The translations under genes and the position numbers were made by a program. This document shows, piece after piece, positions 1-9,813 of a stretch of DNA of 64,000 nt. Under the pieces are notes generated by a model. It was not told the origin of the DNA and made no database searches. It saw nothing but the letters and a program-made list of their open reading frames with translations. The stretch covers positions 1-64,000 of the forward strand of contig CAJSZV010000021.1 of the NCBI GenBank assembly GCA_910574345.1, read 5' to 3'. Each line of letters starts with the position of its first letter. The first letter of the stretch is position 1. The DNA is from Clostridiaceae bacterium (lineage in GTDB: Bacteria; Bacillota; Clostridia; Lachnospirales; Lachnospiraceae).

Positions 1-96
1 GACTGATTTTGTTAGTTGATGGCATATGGAGAGCCGTGTGCATCGAGAGGTGCCCGCACGGTTCGGGAGGGAGCGTCCACGAGGCGCTTACCTCAT
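1..96 (+). mobile_element. 3' end of a group II intron (domains V and VI)
   Basis: Positions 31-64 fold as a textbook 34-nt group II domain V: a 14-bp helix starting GAGCCG, a GAGA tetraloop at 45-48 and a two-base CC bulge on the 3' arm, with the AGC catalytic triad at 32-34. Domain VI follows at about 67-94: stem 71-77/83-89, outer stem GAGG/CCTC, and an unpaired A at 90 that fits the branch point. The predicted 3' splice end is AT at 95-96, about 7 nt after that A. The intron-encoded reverse transcriptase would lie left of the window. The intron is antisense to the interrupted transporter gene. The structure was folded by eye. Confidence 0.88.
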
Positions 97-462
97 AATC
101 AGGACAACAATGGCCATATTGGTACATCCGCTCTGCACCGCCCCCTGCAGGATTCCCACTGCGTAAAAAGCCATAATATGGCTGCACAGGGAATATCCAA
201 AAAAGCAGGCTGCTCCCGCCACTCCCCCGATCATTATGATTTTCCGGATGGGAACTTTCATAAACATCCATCCATAAACCGGAGCCGCCAGAAAACTAAC
301 TATGGACATTAAGGTAAAGCAGAAATTAAATGCCACTCTGGTATATCCCAGAGACTGGGTGACAGGCGTGATATAGTAGGCTACGATATTGTTGCTGAGG
401 CCATAGGCAAAGACCATCATCAGCCCTCCCAAAATCACCTTTTTCTGATCCGTCATTTTCAT
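97..462 (-). pseudogene. MFS transporter, 5' part only, interrupted by the group II intron
   Basis: About 122 codons encode the first three to four transmembrane helices of a major facilitator (for example GLMMVFAYGLSNNIVAYYI, then a helix with SIVSFLAAPVYGW and a basic VPIRK loop). Reading continues for two intron-derived codons and stops at 88. A complete MFS carrier has about 400 residues, so the gene is cut and its 3' part must lie beyond the intron, left of the window. Its start overlaps the stop of the dehydrogenase gene (459-462, ATGA), so it is the distal gene of that operon. Because the intron is antisense to this gene's transcript, it cannot be spliced from this mRNA. The substrate is unknown; a carboxylate or acyl compound would suit the operon. 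Confidence 0.85.
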
Positions 463-1412
463 GATTCATTCACGTCCCTGATTGCCGCGATCATCCGCAT
501 AATCTTGGTGTCGCGATCCCGTCTTGCCGCCTTTTCATCCGCATAGTGATAAAAACCATCTCCTGATTTCACCCCAAGCTTTCCCGCGGCGACCATTTTA
601 TGCAAAAGCTGGGGACATTCCGTATCCGAGCACAGCACAGGCGGCAAAAGCGTGGCAAGGCGCTCATAAATATCAATACCCGCGAAATCACTGAGGCCAA
701 ACGGCCCCTCAAAGGCATAGCGGGGGCCAAAGGTAGATACAATCGCTTTGTCGATATCCTCCGGAGTCGCGATTCCCTCTTCCACCAGATGAACCGCCTC
801 GCGAAATACTGATAATGTAATGCGGTTTAGAATAAAACCTGGCACACATTTATTCAGCACTGCCACTTCTTTCCCGCTGTTTTCCAGAAAGGCTTTTGTA
901 TCCCTGACAACCTCATCGGAAGTCTCAGGCCCGCGGACCAGTTCTACCAGAGGCATCACATGTGCCGGGTTAAAAAAGTGGGTAATGACCAGACGCTCCG
1001 GGTGAGATATCTGTAAAAAGCCGAACACGTTCATGGTTGAAGTATCGCTGGAAAGAATCACGTCTTTTGCGCAATACTCATCTAACTGGCTAAAAACTGT
1101 CTTTTTTACTTCCTCCACCTCCGCAAGATTTTCAATTACAATATCCGCCTGTTCCACGGATTTTTTCAAATCACTGCTCCCGGCGATTTTTTTTATGGTT
1201 TCCTGCACTTTTTCAGCCGGAATCTGTCCCAAAGATACCAGAGTTTCCAGATTGCTTTCTATCTGCCCCATTGCCTTTTCCAGATTGGATGGGGTGCGGT
1301 TATATAAAAACACCTCATGGCCGTTCATGGCCATAAACTGGGCAATACACTGTCCCATGCTTCCTGCTCCCAATACCGCGACCTTCCACTGTGATACATC
1401 TTGATTTCTCAT
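459..1412 (-). CDS. 3-hydroxyacyl-CoA dehydrogenase family protein
   Basis: This is a 317-residue NAD-dependent dehydrogenase, the usual length for 3-hydroxybutyryl-CoA dehydrogenases. The N-terminal Rossmann fold shows GAGSMG at residues 15-20. The catalytic His lies in THFFNPAHVMP (His145), and a C-terminal helical 3HCDH domain follows (GFILNRI, then EGPFGLSDFAG). The family oxidises 3-hydroxyacyl-CoA to 3-oxoacyl-CoA, or works in reverse in butyrate-type fermentation. Some relatives act on other hydroxy acids such as carnitine, and the exact substrate cannot be read here. The start is set by AAGGAGGAG seven bases upstream. It is translationally coupled to the MFS gene and lies downstream of a 115-bp gap holding inverted repeats. 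Confidence 0.85.
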   Translation of the reverse strand: MRNQDVSQWKVAVLGAGSMGQCIAQFMAMNGHEVFLYNRTPSNLEKAMGQIESNLETLVSLGQIPAEKVQETIKKIAGSSDLKKSVEQADIVIENLAEVEEVKKTVFSQLDEYCAKDVILSSDTSTMNVFGFLQISHPERLVITHFFNPAHVMPLVELVRGPETSDEVVRDTKAFLENSGKEVAVLNKCVPGFILNRITLSVFREAVHLVEEGIATPEDIDKAIVSTFGPRYAFEGPFGLSDFAGIDIYERLATLLPPVLCSDTECPQLLHKMVAAGKLGVKSGDGFYHYADEKAARRDRDTKIMRMIAAIRDVNES

Positions 1413-1454
1413 ATGCTCCTCCTTTTTGCTAAATTGCTAAACAGGACTTTTACC

Positions 1455-1488
1455 TGTGCCAAATATACAGTGGCACAAAAACTGTGCC
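1455..1488. promoter_or_regulatory. Inverted repeats of GGCACA/TGTGCC upstream of the dehydrogenase gene
   Basis: TGTGCCA (1455-1461) and TGGCACA (1471-1477) form a perfect 7-bp dyad with a 9-bp spacer. A third half-site, TGTGCC (1483-1488), pairs with the second one (GGCACA-N5-TGTGCC). They lie 40-75 bp before the dehydrogenase start, where an operator or activator site is expected. On the minus strand AGGCAC-N5-TTGT resembles a sigma-54 -24/-12 element with one deviation in the -12 box. The neighbouring rpoN makes that worth testing, but it is only a weak match. Confidence 0.45.
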
Positions 1489-1527
1489 TTTTACCGAAAT
1501 TTGCTTTGCAAATTCCGATAAGCTATA

Positions 1528-2361
1528 TTATCGCAAGTTACATGCCAAAATTTCGAGACGACGGTTTTTCAGCGACGGAATCTGGTTTCTTACCTCTGCC
1601 AGATAATCCAGATCAATTTCTCCATAGATGATGCCTTCCATGTCCTCAGCCCGGGACAGAATATTTCCCCACGGATCAACGATCATACTGCTTCCATTGG
1701 ATTCATAATGCGGCTTCTGCCCCGTCTGGCTGGCAGCTATCATATAACATCCATTTTCAATTGCCCTGGCCCGTAATAATGGCTCCCAGTGAGCCTGTCC
1801 GGTATCCCTTGTAAAATCAGACGGCATGAATATTACCTGTGCCCCTCCTACGGCCATTTGCCGGAAAAGTTCCGGAAACCGAAGATCATAACAGATGGCA
1901 AACCCCAGCTTTCCCAATTCTGTGTCCGCAACTGCAATTTCATCTCCCGGACAGATACGTCCCGATTCATTGTATACGGTTTTCCCTGGCAGGTTTACGT
2001 CAAATAAGTGGATTTTCCGGTATTTTGCCAGTATCCTTCCGTCAGGATCAATCAAAATGCTTGTATTATAACAACGGCTATCCTGCTCTATGGATTCCCG
2101 AAAACTTCCGCTATGGATATAGACCCCATATTTTTGTGCCTGCTTTATGAGAATATCGGTTGTATAACCGGGGATTTTCTCCGCGTTTCCCCCTTCCCCC
2201 AAATTTTTTCCAATGAGATTCATATTTTCCGGAAAACAGATTAATTTTGCCCCCTCAGCAGATGCTTTTTCAATAAAACCACATGCCTTCCTTAGATTAT
2301 CCGGCTTATTATTCTTTGTATCCAGCTGTATTGCTGCCACTTTATATTTTCTCAAATACAT
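1528..2361 (-). CDS. Carbon-nitrogen hydrolase (nitrilase superfamily, Nit/omega-amidase type)
   Basis: This 277-residue protein has the complete nitrilase catalytic triad: Glu45 in CFPEN, Lys116 in KYRKIHLF and Cys157 in AICYDLRFPE. The length and the DLRFPELFR block match the Nit2/omega-amidase branch, which hydrolyses small amides or omega-amides in the cytoplasm. The start at 2361 has GGGAGCG just upstream and overlaps the end of rpoN by 10 bp, so the two genes are translationally coupled. The next gene in the same direction is the acyl-CoA dehydrogenase after a 115-bp gap. The substrate is not determinable from sequence. Confidence 0.87.
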   Translation of the reverse strand: MYLRKYKVAAIQLDTKNNKPDNLRKACGFIEKASAEGAKLICFPENMNLIGKNLGEGGNAEKIPGYTTDILIKQAQKYGVYIHSGSFRESIEQDSRCYNTSILIDPDGRILAKYRKIHLFDVNLPGKTVYNESGRICPGDEIAVADTELGKLGFAICYDLRFPELFRQMAVGGAQVIFMPSDFTRDTGQAHWEPLLRARAIENGCYMIAASQTGQKPHYESNGSSMIVDPWGNILSRAEDMEGIIYGEIDLDYLAEVRNQIPSLKNRRLEILACNLR

Positions 2362-3716
2362 TTTCGCTCCCTGTAGTCTCCTATTCCCATTTCCTCTCTA
2401 TACTTTGCCACGGTTCTTCTTGAAATGCGGATACCCTGCGCATTCATTTTCTCTGATAGTTTCTGGTCACTGAACGGCTTCTTCTTATTTTCTTCATCAA
2501 TCAGTTGTTTTAAAATTGTTTTAATCTGACCTGCCGTGAATTTTTCCATGTTCTGGTTGGTAAATTGTACTTTTGAAAAAAAATACTCCATAGGAAATAT
2601 CCCCCAGGGACACTGGAGATATTTCCCTTTCACCGCACGGCTGATGGTAGATTCGTGTACCTCCATATCGTCCGCCATTTCCTGCATTCTCAGCGGATAC
2701 AGGTTTCCGGGACCTTTATCAAAAAATTCTTTTTGATGTTGGATTAAAAGTTTCACCAGCCTTATCAACGTCTCATTTCTCTTCGAAACACAGTACTGGA
2801 TTTGCTCAATTTGTTTGATTTTACCAGCTATATATTTTCCAACATCATCGCTGCACTCTCCGCTTCTCAAAAGGCGCATATAGCTTTCATTAATTCTCAA
2901 TTCGGGTAAGGAGGTTTCCTCTACCATGATCTTCAGGCCTTCTGGGAAGAAGGCCACGGTTACATCTGGTTTCACATAATGGATATTCCCCAGATGCCCA
3001 TAGCCGTTAGCCGGCTTCGGATTCAGATTTTTAATAACAGCAGCTGCTTCATGTACCCTCTGAACAGAAACATTCAATCTTTTCGCTATTTCATGGAGTT
3101 TGTTCTTGCCCATCAGCTCCAGATAATTTTCTATTATTATTTTTTCGACTTCATACTCCCGGCTATTTTCTAAGCGCATCAGCTGGATCAGCAGACACTC
3201 CGAAAGATTTTCAGCGCCTATTCCTGCCGGCTCCAAAGATTTTAAAATATTCAGGCAATGCCGTATCTTTTCCCCAGGTATTCCGAAATGAACAGAAATA
3301 TCTTCAACGGAATCCGTAAAATATCCTCTTCTGTCAAGACATCGGATCAGATACTCTATAATTTCCTTTTCTTCTTCTGAATTGACGCACCCGATTATCT
3401 GCATCTTCAGCAAATCTTCTAATTGATCGGTTTCATATGTGCTGACATTAAAAATATCTCCCTGGTCCGCGTCTCTTTCGCTCTGATAATAAAACCGATT
3501 CTGTTCATCAAATTCTGCCAGCCATTCCAGCCGATCCAGTTTTTCTTTTTCACAATCCATATCATGCTTTTCTTCTATTTCTGCCATGGGATTCTCCAGA
3601 GCTATTTCTTCTATATAGCTGGTAAGCTCAGGGGAACTCATTTGCAAAATAGCGGCTTGCTGAACCAGGCCTTGTGATACCTTCTGGCTCTGTACTGCTC
3701 TTAATCCGATTCCCAT
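2352..3716 (-). CDS. rpoN: RNA polymerase sigma-54 factor
   Basis: The 454 residues follow the sigma-54 plan. A Gln-rich region I has the repeated LQMSSPEL...ENPMAE pattern (about 1-45), an acidic region II follows, then the core-binding domain. The DNA-binding part carries the HTH (MADDMEVHESTISRAVKGKYLQ) and the RpoN box SRRTVAKYRE at residues 432-441, which recognises the -24 element. Sigma-54 directs polymerase to -24/-12 promoters that need an AAA+ enhancer-binding activator. No such activator is encoded in the chromosomal part of this window. AAAGGACGG precedes the ATG. It is the first gene of a coupled pair with the nitrilase. Confidence 0.95.
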   Translation of the reverse strand: MGIGLRAVQSQKVSQGLVQQAAILQMSSPELTSYIEEIALENPMAEIEEKHDMDCEKEKLDRLEWLAEFDEQNRFYYQSERDADQGDIFNVSTYETDQLEDLLKMQIIGCVNSEEEKEIIEYLIRCLDRRGYFTDSVEDISVHFGIPGEKIRHCLNILKSLEPAGIGAENLSECLLIQLMRLENSREYEVEKIIIENYLELMGKNKLHEIAKRLNVSVQRVHEAAAVIKNLNPKPANGYGHLGNIHYVKPDVTVAFFPEGLKIMVEETSLPELRINESYMRLLRSGECSDDVGKYIAGKIKQIEQIQYCVSKRNETLIRLVKLLIQHQKEFFDKGPGNLYPLRMQEMADDMEVHESTISRAVKGKYLQCPWGIFPMEYFFSKVQFTNQNMEKFTAGQIKTILKQLIDEENKKKPFSDQKLSEKMNAQGIRISRRTVAKYREEMGIGDYRERKCI

Positions 3717-3741
3717 AGAAGTTCCGTCCTTTGTGTCTTAT

Positions 3742-4098
3742 TCAGCCAGACTGTGCAAAATTTTTAATCTCATACCTTAAATAATCCAAACGATCCAGCT
3801 TCTTTTCCTGAAAATGAATCTCATCCAGCAGTCTGTGGCGCTTCTGTTCCAGGAGCCGGAGGCGTTCCTCTTTGCTATCTGTGCCCTGAAGAACCAGGCC
3901 CATATACGTTTCAACCTCCTCACCGGCAAAACCGATATCATGAAGCGTCATCATCATACTTAAGTTTTCCAGATCATAGTCATCATACTGCCATGCTCCC
4001 ATTACATTCCTTCCTCCATGGCAGCCTCCCCATCTTTCATATTCCTCCAGAATGTTCCTGGGAATCTGATACTGTCTGCCTACCTCATCCATCGTCAT
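3742..4098 (-). CDS. MerR-like HTH regulator, short
   Basis: The reading frame is open to 4209, but the ribosome-binding site AAAGGAGGG at about 4110-4118 points to the ATG at 4098 (or the ATG two codons later), giving about 118 residues. The N-terminus (MDEVGRQYQIPRNILEEYERWG, followed by a YDDYDLENLSMMMTLHDIGF block) is the winged helix of a MerR-type protein. A helical segment rich in Lys and Glu follows and would serve as the dimerising coiled coil. There is no obvious effector domain or metal-binding Cys set. It lies 25 bp upstream of rpoN in the same direction and may be co-transcribed. Its target is unknown. Confidence 0.7.
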   Translation of the reverse strand: MTMDEVGRQYQIPRNILEEYERWGGCHGGRNVMGAWQYDDYDLENLSMMMTLHDIGFAGEEVETYMGLVLQGTDSKEERLRLLEQKRHRLLDEIHFQEKKLDRLDYLRYEIKNFAQSG

Positions 4099-4186
4099 AT
4101 CGTTTCTTTCCCTCCTTTTGGCACTGCACCAACCGCTCTGTGAAAACCGGCTGTACCTACATTTTAAATCAGCATGTGAAACAAAT

Positions 4187-5083
4187 CTAATACCTGTATG
4201 ATATTTCATTCAATGCTTTTTCGGCATTTCTCAAATACCGGACAAAGTGATTCATAACCGGTGAAAGGAACTGCCCTTTCTTCCACACCAGCACAGCCCC
4301 GGTGGATAGAACCGGCTCCAAAGGCACAAATCTCAGATTCCGGTAAAGATTATCATGTTCTATGCACAGAACCGCCCCGCCGGAACTGTCCGCCATCACA
4401 GCGGCGTTATAGACCAGATTATAAGTCCCCAGGAGGTTCAGCCTGTCATAGCTGTCACCAAACCAGTTTGCCAATTCGTTCTTCACAGAATCCCGTCTGG
4501 GCAGCAAAACAGGAATCTCCCGTAAATCCTCCGCCTTTACGGCAGTCTTTCTTCCAAGTTCAGAATCACTCCCCACCAGCACTCCCCATCTGGCCTTCCC
4601 CGGCAGGCGGATAAACTGGTATCTCCCCACTTCCACCGGCTCCGTCAAGAGGCCGATATCCGTCAGTCCCTTCTCAATACGGTCCTTAATGCGGTCAGCG
4701 TTAGAACTGTAAATATCAAAGGTCACCTGGGGATGTTCTTTATGAAAACCAGTCATCCAGTCTGCCAGCAGGCCCATGCTTTTCGTCTCCCCGCTGCCAA
4801 TGGAGATTGTCCCGCTTAAGTTTTCTTCACTCCGTTTCAGCTCGGATTTTGTCTTATCTGCCAGGTCAATCAGTTCTTTGGCCCGCCGCTTCAAAAAAAG
4901 CCCGTCTTCCGTAAGGATAATACGGTGCTTCCCCCGTTGAAACAGCTGGACTCCCAGCTCCTCCTCCATCTGGGCGAGCTGCCTGGAGAGGGTCGGCTGT
5001 GTAATATGCAGAAGCTCTGCTGCCTTTGTAATATTTTCTTCCCTTGCCACCATCAGGTAGTACTCCAGTACCCGAAGTTCCAT
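4187..5083 (-). CDS. LysR family transcriptional regulator
   Basis: This is a typical LysR regulator of about 298 residues. The N-terminal winged HTH (ENITKAAELLHITQPTLSRQLAQMEEELGVQLFQR) is followed by a periplasmic-binding-protein-like effector domain. Of two candidate ATGs (5092 and 5083), 5083 is chosen because AGGAGG lies 11 bases before it and only two before the other. The gene lies downstream of, and in the same direction as, the beta-glucoside genes. It is separated from them by a GC-rich hairpin, so it may control the neighbouring sugar or redox genes. Its C-terminal codons overlap the open N-terminal extension of the MerR-like frame. The effector is unknown. Confidence 0.9.
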   Translation of the reverse strand: MELRVLEYYLMVAREENITKAAELLHITQPTLSRQLAQMEEELGVQLFQRGKHRIILTEDGLFLKRRAKELIDLADKTKSELKRSEENLSGTISIGSGETKSMGLLADWMTGFHKEHPQVTFDIYSSNADRIKDRIEKGLTDIGLLTEPVEVGRYQFIRLPGKARWGVLVGSDSELGRKTAVKAEDLREIPVLLPRRDSVKNELANWFGDSYDRLNLLGTYNLVYNAAVMADSSGGAVLCIEHDNLYRNLRFVPLEPVLSTGAVLVWKKGQFLSPVMNHFVRYLRNAEKALNEISYRY

Positions 5084-5149
5084 ATAAACCATTGCCTCCT
5101 ATCCCCGCATATTTCCGTTCACCGTTTCATGTGGTTTTCCTATAACATT

Positions 5150-5174
5150 GGCGGCTGCCCCCAAAGCAGCCGCC
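5150..5174 (-). terminator. GC-rich hairpin after the beta-glucoside operon
   Basis: A 9-bp perfect stem, GGCGGCTGC/GCAGCCGCC, with a 7-nt loop lies just after the glucosidase stop. No clean T-run follows on the minus strand, so it may stall or protect the 3' end of the message rather than terminate fully. Confidence 0.5.
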
Positions 5175-5189
5175 ATATTCCAAGCTTCC

Positions 5190-6668
<1,479 letters not shown>

Positions 6669-8669
6669 TTACTGTTTCTCTGTTTTGATCATCACTTCTC
6701 CAACCTGGCTTCTGCCCTGTTTTACCAGTGACACCGACTGATATGTGAAACTGTTGGTAATCAGAAACGCGGTAACCGTAGGGTATTTTTCCCCGATCTT
6801 TTCCAGGTCAAAATTCATGAGAAGCTGTCCCTTTGTCACAGGATCCCCTGTTTTCACCACAGGATCAAAGCCCTCTCCGCCCAATTCCACAGTTTCCAGC
6901 CCCACATGAATCATAATCTCCATTCCGTCCCTGCTCCGGACCCCAATGGCATGCTTGGTGTCCGCCACCAGAATCACTTCCCCGTCAAAAGGGGCATAGA
7001 CCTTCCCCTCCGCCGGACGGATGCCGCAGCCCTGTCCGAGAACACCTGCGGAAAACACACCGTCCCCGATTTCTTCCAATGTGATGATCTCGCCGTTCAT
7101 GGGACTGTAAATCGTGCCGTCCTCACAGCTTCCTCTGCCCGCTTCCGACACTGCCGTCCTTTCCGCTGCAGGGGCAGGAGCTTCCTGCAGGTTTTCCCTT
7201 TTCCCCGCAGGGGCAGGAGCTTCCTGCAGGCTCTCCTCTTTCTCCGCAGGGGCAGGGGCTTCCTGCAGGCTCTCCCCTTTCCTTGTAAAATCCGGGGCTA
7301 CCTCAAATTTTAATGACAGGATATAAGTCAGCACCCCGGAAACCACTGCGGAAATAACCAGCGCGATCAAAATATTGTAGAAGCAGGTCATGGAATTGTC
7401 GCCTATGTAAAGCAGTACGGCCGGAAGCCCGGAAGAGCCTGTGGCAAACCGGTGGGTGTGGGTCAGTCCCGCGTATAAGCCCCCGCATCCGCCGCCGATC
7501 ATGGCCGCTGCCAGCGGGTATTTCTTCGGCAGGTTCACCCCGTAAAGAGCCGGTTCCGTAATTCCCATCAGGCCGGTCACGCTGGCGGAACCGGCAATCT
7601 GTTTCAGCTTCGCATCCTTGGTCCGCAGACACACCACCAGACAGGCAACGCCCTGGGCAATATTGGAGCATACGCATCCCGGCCCGAAAATACTGTCATA
7701 ACCAAGATCCGCCATCTGCATAACGCCAAGAGGCGCCACGCCGTTGTGAAGCCCGAACATGACCATCAGCGGCAAAAAGCCTCCGATTACGACAGCCGGA
7801 GCCCAGCTTGCGTTGGTGCTCAAGAAGGTGAAAAACACACCCAGGCCGTTTCCAAGAACGCTTCCTATGGGCCCCAGAACCGAAAGGGCCAGGGTGCCCA
7901 TAATCAGGAACGTCAGCATGGGGACAAATACCAGCTTTACCGCCTTGGGAATCAGCCGGTCCAGCCATTTCTCCACATATGCCTGCACCAGCACCACCAG
8001 GATAATGGGGATCACACTGCCTGTATAGGTAGTCAGCGTAAACGGGATGATCTCAAAGAAATGAACCGCTTCCCCCGCGGTTACCAGTGCCGCCCAGTTG
8101 GGATGAAGCATGATCGCCGCCACTCCCGCCGCCAGAATCGGGTTGCATTTCAGCTTCTGCGCTTCGGTCACTGCCAGCAGAAGGGGCAGATAGTAGAATA
8201 CCCCGTCCGCGAACAGGTTGAGAAGATAATACGTCTGGGACTGGTTGTCAATTAGTTCAAATACCACCAGCAGCGCCAGCAAGGCTTTCACCATTCCCGC
8301 TCCGGAAAGGGCCGGAATAATGGGCTGGAAGGTTCCGGATACAAAGTCAATCACCACTTCCGCCGGATTCCTCTTTTGTCCGCCCTGGTTTCCTCCCCCG
8401 CTCTCCTCTGCCTTTTTCGGGCCCACCAGCCTGTCAATCTCCTCAAACACATATTTTACATGGGTACCGATCACCACCTGGAACACGCCTCCGCTGATCA
8501 GTACCTTGGCCACTCCGTCCATAGAGTCAAGGTCGGCCTGATCCGCCTTCCCTTCATCTGCCAGCCGGAATCTCAGCCTGGTCTGGCAGTGATATACATC
8601 CAGCACATTTTCTTTCCCGCCCACTTTATTCAGAATTTCCCGGGCAAGTCCTTCATACTCTTTGCTCAT
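6669..8669 (-). CDS. PTS beta-glucoside transporter, fused EIIBCA
   Basis: This 666-residue permease of the BglP/BglF type imports and phosphorylates beta-glucosides using PEP-derived phosphate. EIIB is N-terminal, with the phosphorylated Cys28 in YHCQTRLRF. EIIC spans about residues 105-460 with many membrane helices and the GITEPALYGVNLPKKYP block. EIIA is C-terminal, with active His588 in IMIHVGLETV. The EIIC-EIIA linker contains three copies of a 13-residue Pro/Ala/Glu repeat. No LicT/BglG antiterminator gene and no RAT-terminator hairpin is visible upstream, unlike many bgl operons. The 140-bp leader carries direct repeats instead. Confidence 0.93.
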   Translation of the reverse strand: MSKEYEGLAREILNKVGGKENVLDVYHCQTRLRFRLADEGKADQADLDSMDGVAKVLISGGVFQVVIGTHVKYVFEEIDRLVGPKKAEESGGGNQGGQKRNPAEVVIDFVSGTFQPIIPALSGAGMVKALLALLVVFELIDNQSQTYYLLNLFADGVFYYLPLLLAVTEAQKLKCNPILAAGVAAIMLHPNWAALVTAGEAVHFFEIIPFTLTTYTGSVIPIILVVLVQAYVEKWLDRLIPKAVKLVFVPMLTFLIMGTLALSVLGPIGSVLGNGLGVFFTFLSTNASWAPAVVIGGFLPLMVMFGLHNGVAPLGVMQMADLGYDSIFGPGCVCSNIAQGVACLVVCLRTKDAKLKQIAGSASVTGLMGITEPALYGVNLPKKYPLAAAMIGGGCGGLYAGLTHTHRFATGSSGLPAVLLYIGDNSMTCFYNILIALVISAVVSGVLTYILSLKFEVAPDFTRKGESLQEAPAPAEKEESLQEAPAPAGKRENLQEAPAPAAERTAVSEAGRGSCEDGTIYSPMNGEIITLEEIGDGVFSAGVLGQGCGIRPAEGKVYAPFDGEVILVADTKHAIGVRSRDGMEIMIHVGLETVELGGEGFDPVVKTGDPVTKGQLLMNFDLEKIGEKYPTVTAFLITNSFTYQSVSLVKQGRSQVGEVMIKTEKQ
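7168..7284 (-). repeat. Three 39-bp tandem repeats in the PTS linker
   Basis: The unit begins GCAGGGGCAGGAGCTTCCTG and recurs at 7168, 7207 and 7246, an exact 39-bp period. It encodes 13-residue repeats of the form (S/N)LQEAPAPA plus four variable residues. The repeat extends the flexible hinge between the membrane and EIIA domains, and copy number is likely to vary between strains. Confidence 0.9.
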
Positions 8670-8723
8670 TTTACTCTCATGCCTTTCGTTTTATAGTTCA
8701 TCAGGCGCGCCTCTGATACCTAT

Positions 8724-8792
8724 ATCTTACCGAAATTCAGGCTCCAAGTAAAATGCTTGATTTTTCTTTCATCAAATGCTTTTCAGGCATTT
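8724..8792 (-). promoter_or_regulatory. Putative promoter and direct repeats upstream of the PTS gene
   Basis: On the minus strand a TAAGAT -10 (8724-8729) is preceded at 17 bp by a poor -35 (TTTACT). AAATGCTT occurs at 8751-8758 and 8774-8781, with an inverted AGGCATTT at 8785-8792, so the repeats start at the -35 and run upstream. This is where an activator would bind a weak promoter. The LysR protein encoded at the end of the cluster is one candidate. Confidence 0.45.
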
Positions 8793-8808
8793 TTACATTT
8801 CGGTTCCG

Positions 8809-9813
8809 TTATTTTTTCACGTCCAGCAGGATCACTCCCTGCTCCGGATTTTTATCGATTGCTCCCACAACCGGGTGGGGTACATAACATTCCTCCAGAT
8901 AGTTTACATCCTCCGGCTCCAGCCGAATTGCCAGCGCCCCTGCGGCTTCATCCAGATACTTAAACCTAGTTGCGCCGATAATCGGAGAGGCCACCCCCTT
9001 TGCCCACTGCCATGCAAGGGCAATCTGTGACATTTTGCAGCCATACTTTTGGGCCAGCTCATGAACGCGCTCCACGATCCTCATATCCTGCTGCTCCATG
9101 CGGTCATACTTGCCCCTGGCCACCCGGTCCGTCTGTCCCCGCAGGGAATCCGACTGCCAGACAGCCCTGGCCAGATGTCCCGCAGCCAGAGGGCTGTAAG
9201 GCATTAAAGACACTCCCATCTGCCTGCAAATGGGAATCAGTTCCCTCTCATCCTCCCGGTACAGCAGATTATAGTGATTCTCCATGGCAGAAAACAAGGT
9301 CCAGCCGTGATCCCTTGCCGCAAGCTGCATATTGTGGAACTGATACCCGTACATGGCAGAAGCTCCCAGAGCCCGCACCTTTCCCTGCTTTACCAGTTCA
9401 TGCAAGGCTTCCATAGTTTCCTCAATCGGAGTGTCATAGTCAAAACGGTGGATGATGTACAGATCCAGATAATCCGTGCCAAGCCTCCTAAGACTCCCCT
9501 CAATTTCCCGCATGATCGCCTTCTTAGACAGCCTTCCCTCATTAAAATACACTTTTGAAGCAATGACCACCTGATTCCTTACCCCATAGTTTTTAATTGC
9601 CCGTCCCAGATATTCCTCGCTGGTTCCGGCAGAATAGCCGTTGGCCGTATCAAAGAAATTAATCCCCAGTTCCAGCGCGTGCCGGATGATCTCTCCGCTT
9701 TTCTCCTCATTAAGAGTCCAGTCATGCATGGTTCCCGCCTTGCCGAAGCTCATGCAGCCCACACATAATTTTGATATTTCAATCTCTGTATTTCCTAACT
9801 TTGTATATTCCAT
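8809..9813 (-). CDS. Aldo/keto reductase
   Basis: This 334-residue NADPH-dependent reductase has the full AKR tetrad: Asp55 and Tyr60 in FFDTANGYSAG, Lys87 in VIASKVYF and His122 in DLYIIHRFD. The C-terminal LAWQWAKGVASPIIGAT stretch is the cofactor-binding region of the AKR11/YhdN-like group. These enzymes reduce aldehydes and ketones, and the physiological substrate is unknown. GGGAGAGG precedes the ATG. It is downstream of the TetR/CMD genes in the same direction, after a 180-bp gap in which no gene is seen. It may belong to the same stress regulon, but no TGAC-N5-GTCA operator was noticed before it. Confidence 0.9.
   Translation of the reverse strand: MEYTKLGNTEIEISKLCVGCMSFGKAGTMHDWTLNEEKSGEIIRHALELGINFFDTANGYSAGTSEEYLGRAIKNYGVRNQVVIASKVYFNEGRLSKKAIMREIEGSLRRLGTDYLDLYIIHRFDYDTPIEETMEALHELVKQGKVRALGASAMYGYQFHNMQLAARDHGWTLFSAMENHYNLLYREDERELIPICRQMGVSLMPYSPLAAGHLARAVWQSDSLRGQTDRVARGKYDRMEQQDMRIVERVHELAQKYGCKMSQIALAWQWAKGVASPIIGATRFKYLDEAAGALAIRLEPEDVNYLEECYVPHPVVGAIDKNPEQGVILLDVKK

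Noticed and set aside
8774-8787. A catabolite-responsive element before the PTS gene
   Set aside because: The central bases are GC where cre requires CG, and the sequence is better explained as part of the AAATGCTT repeats.
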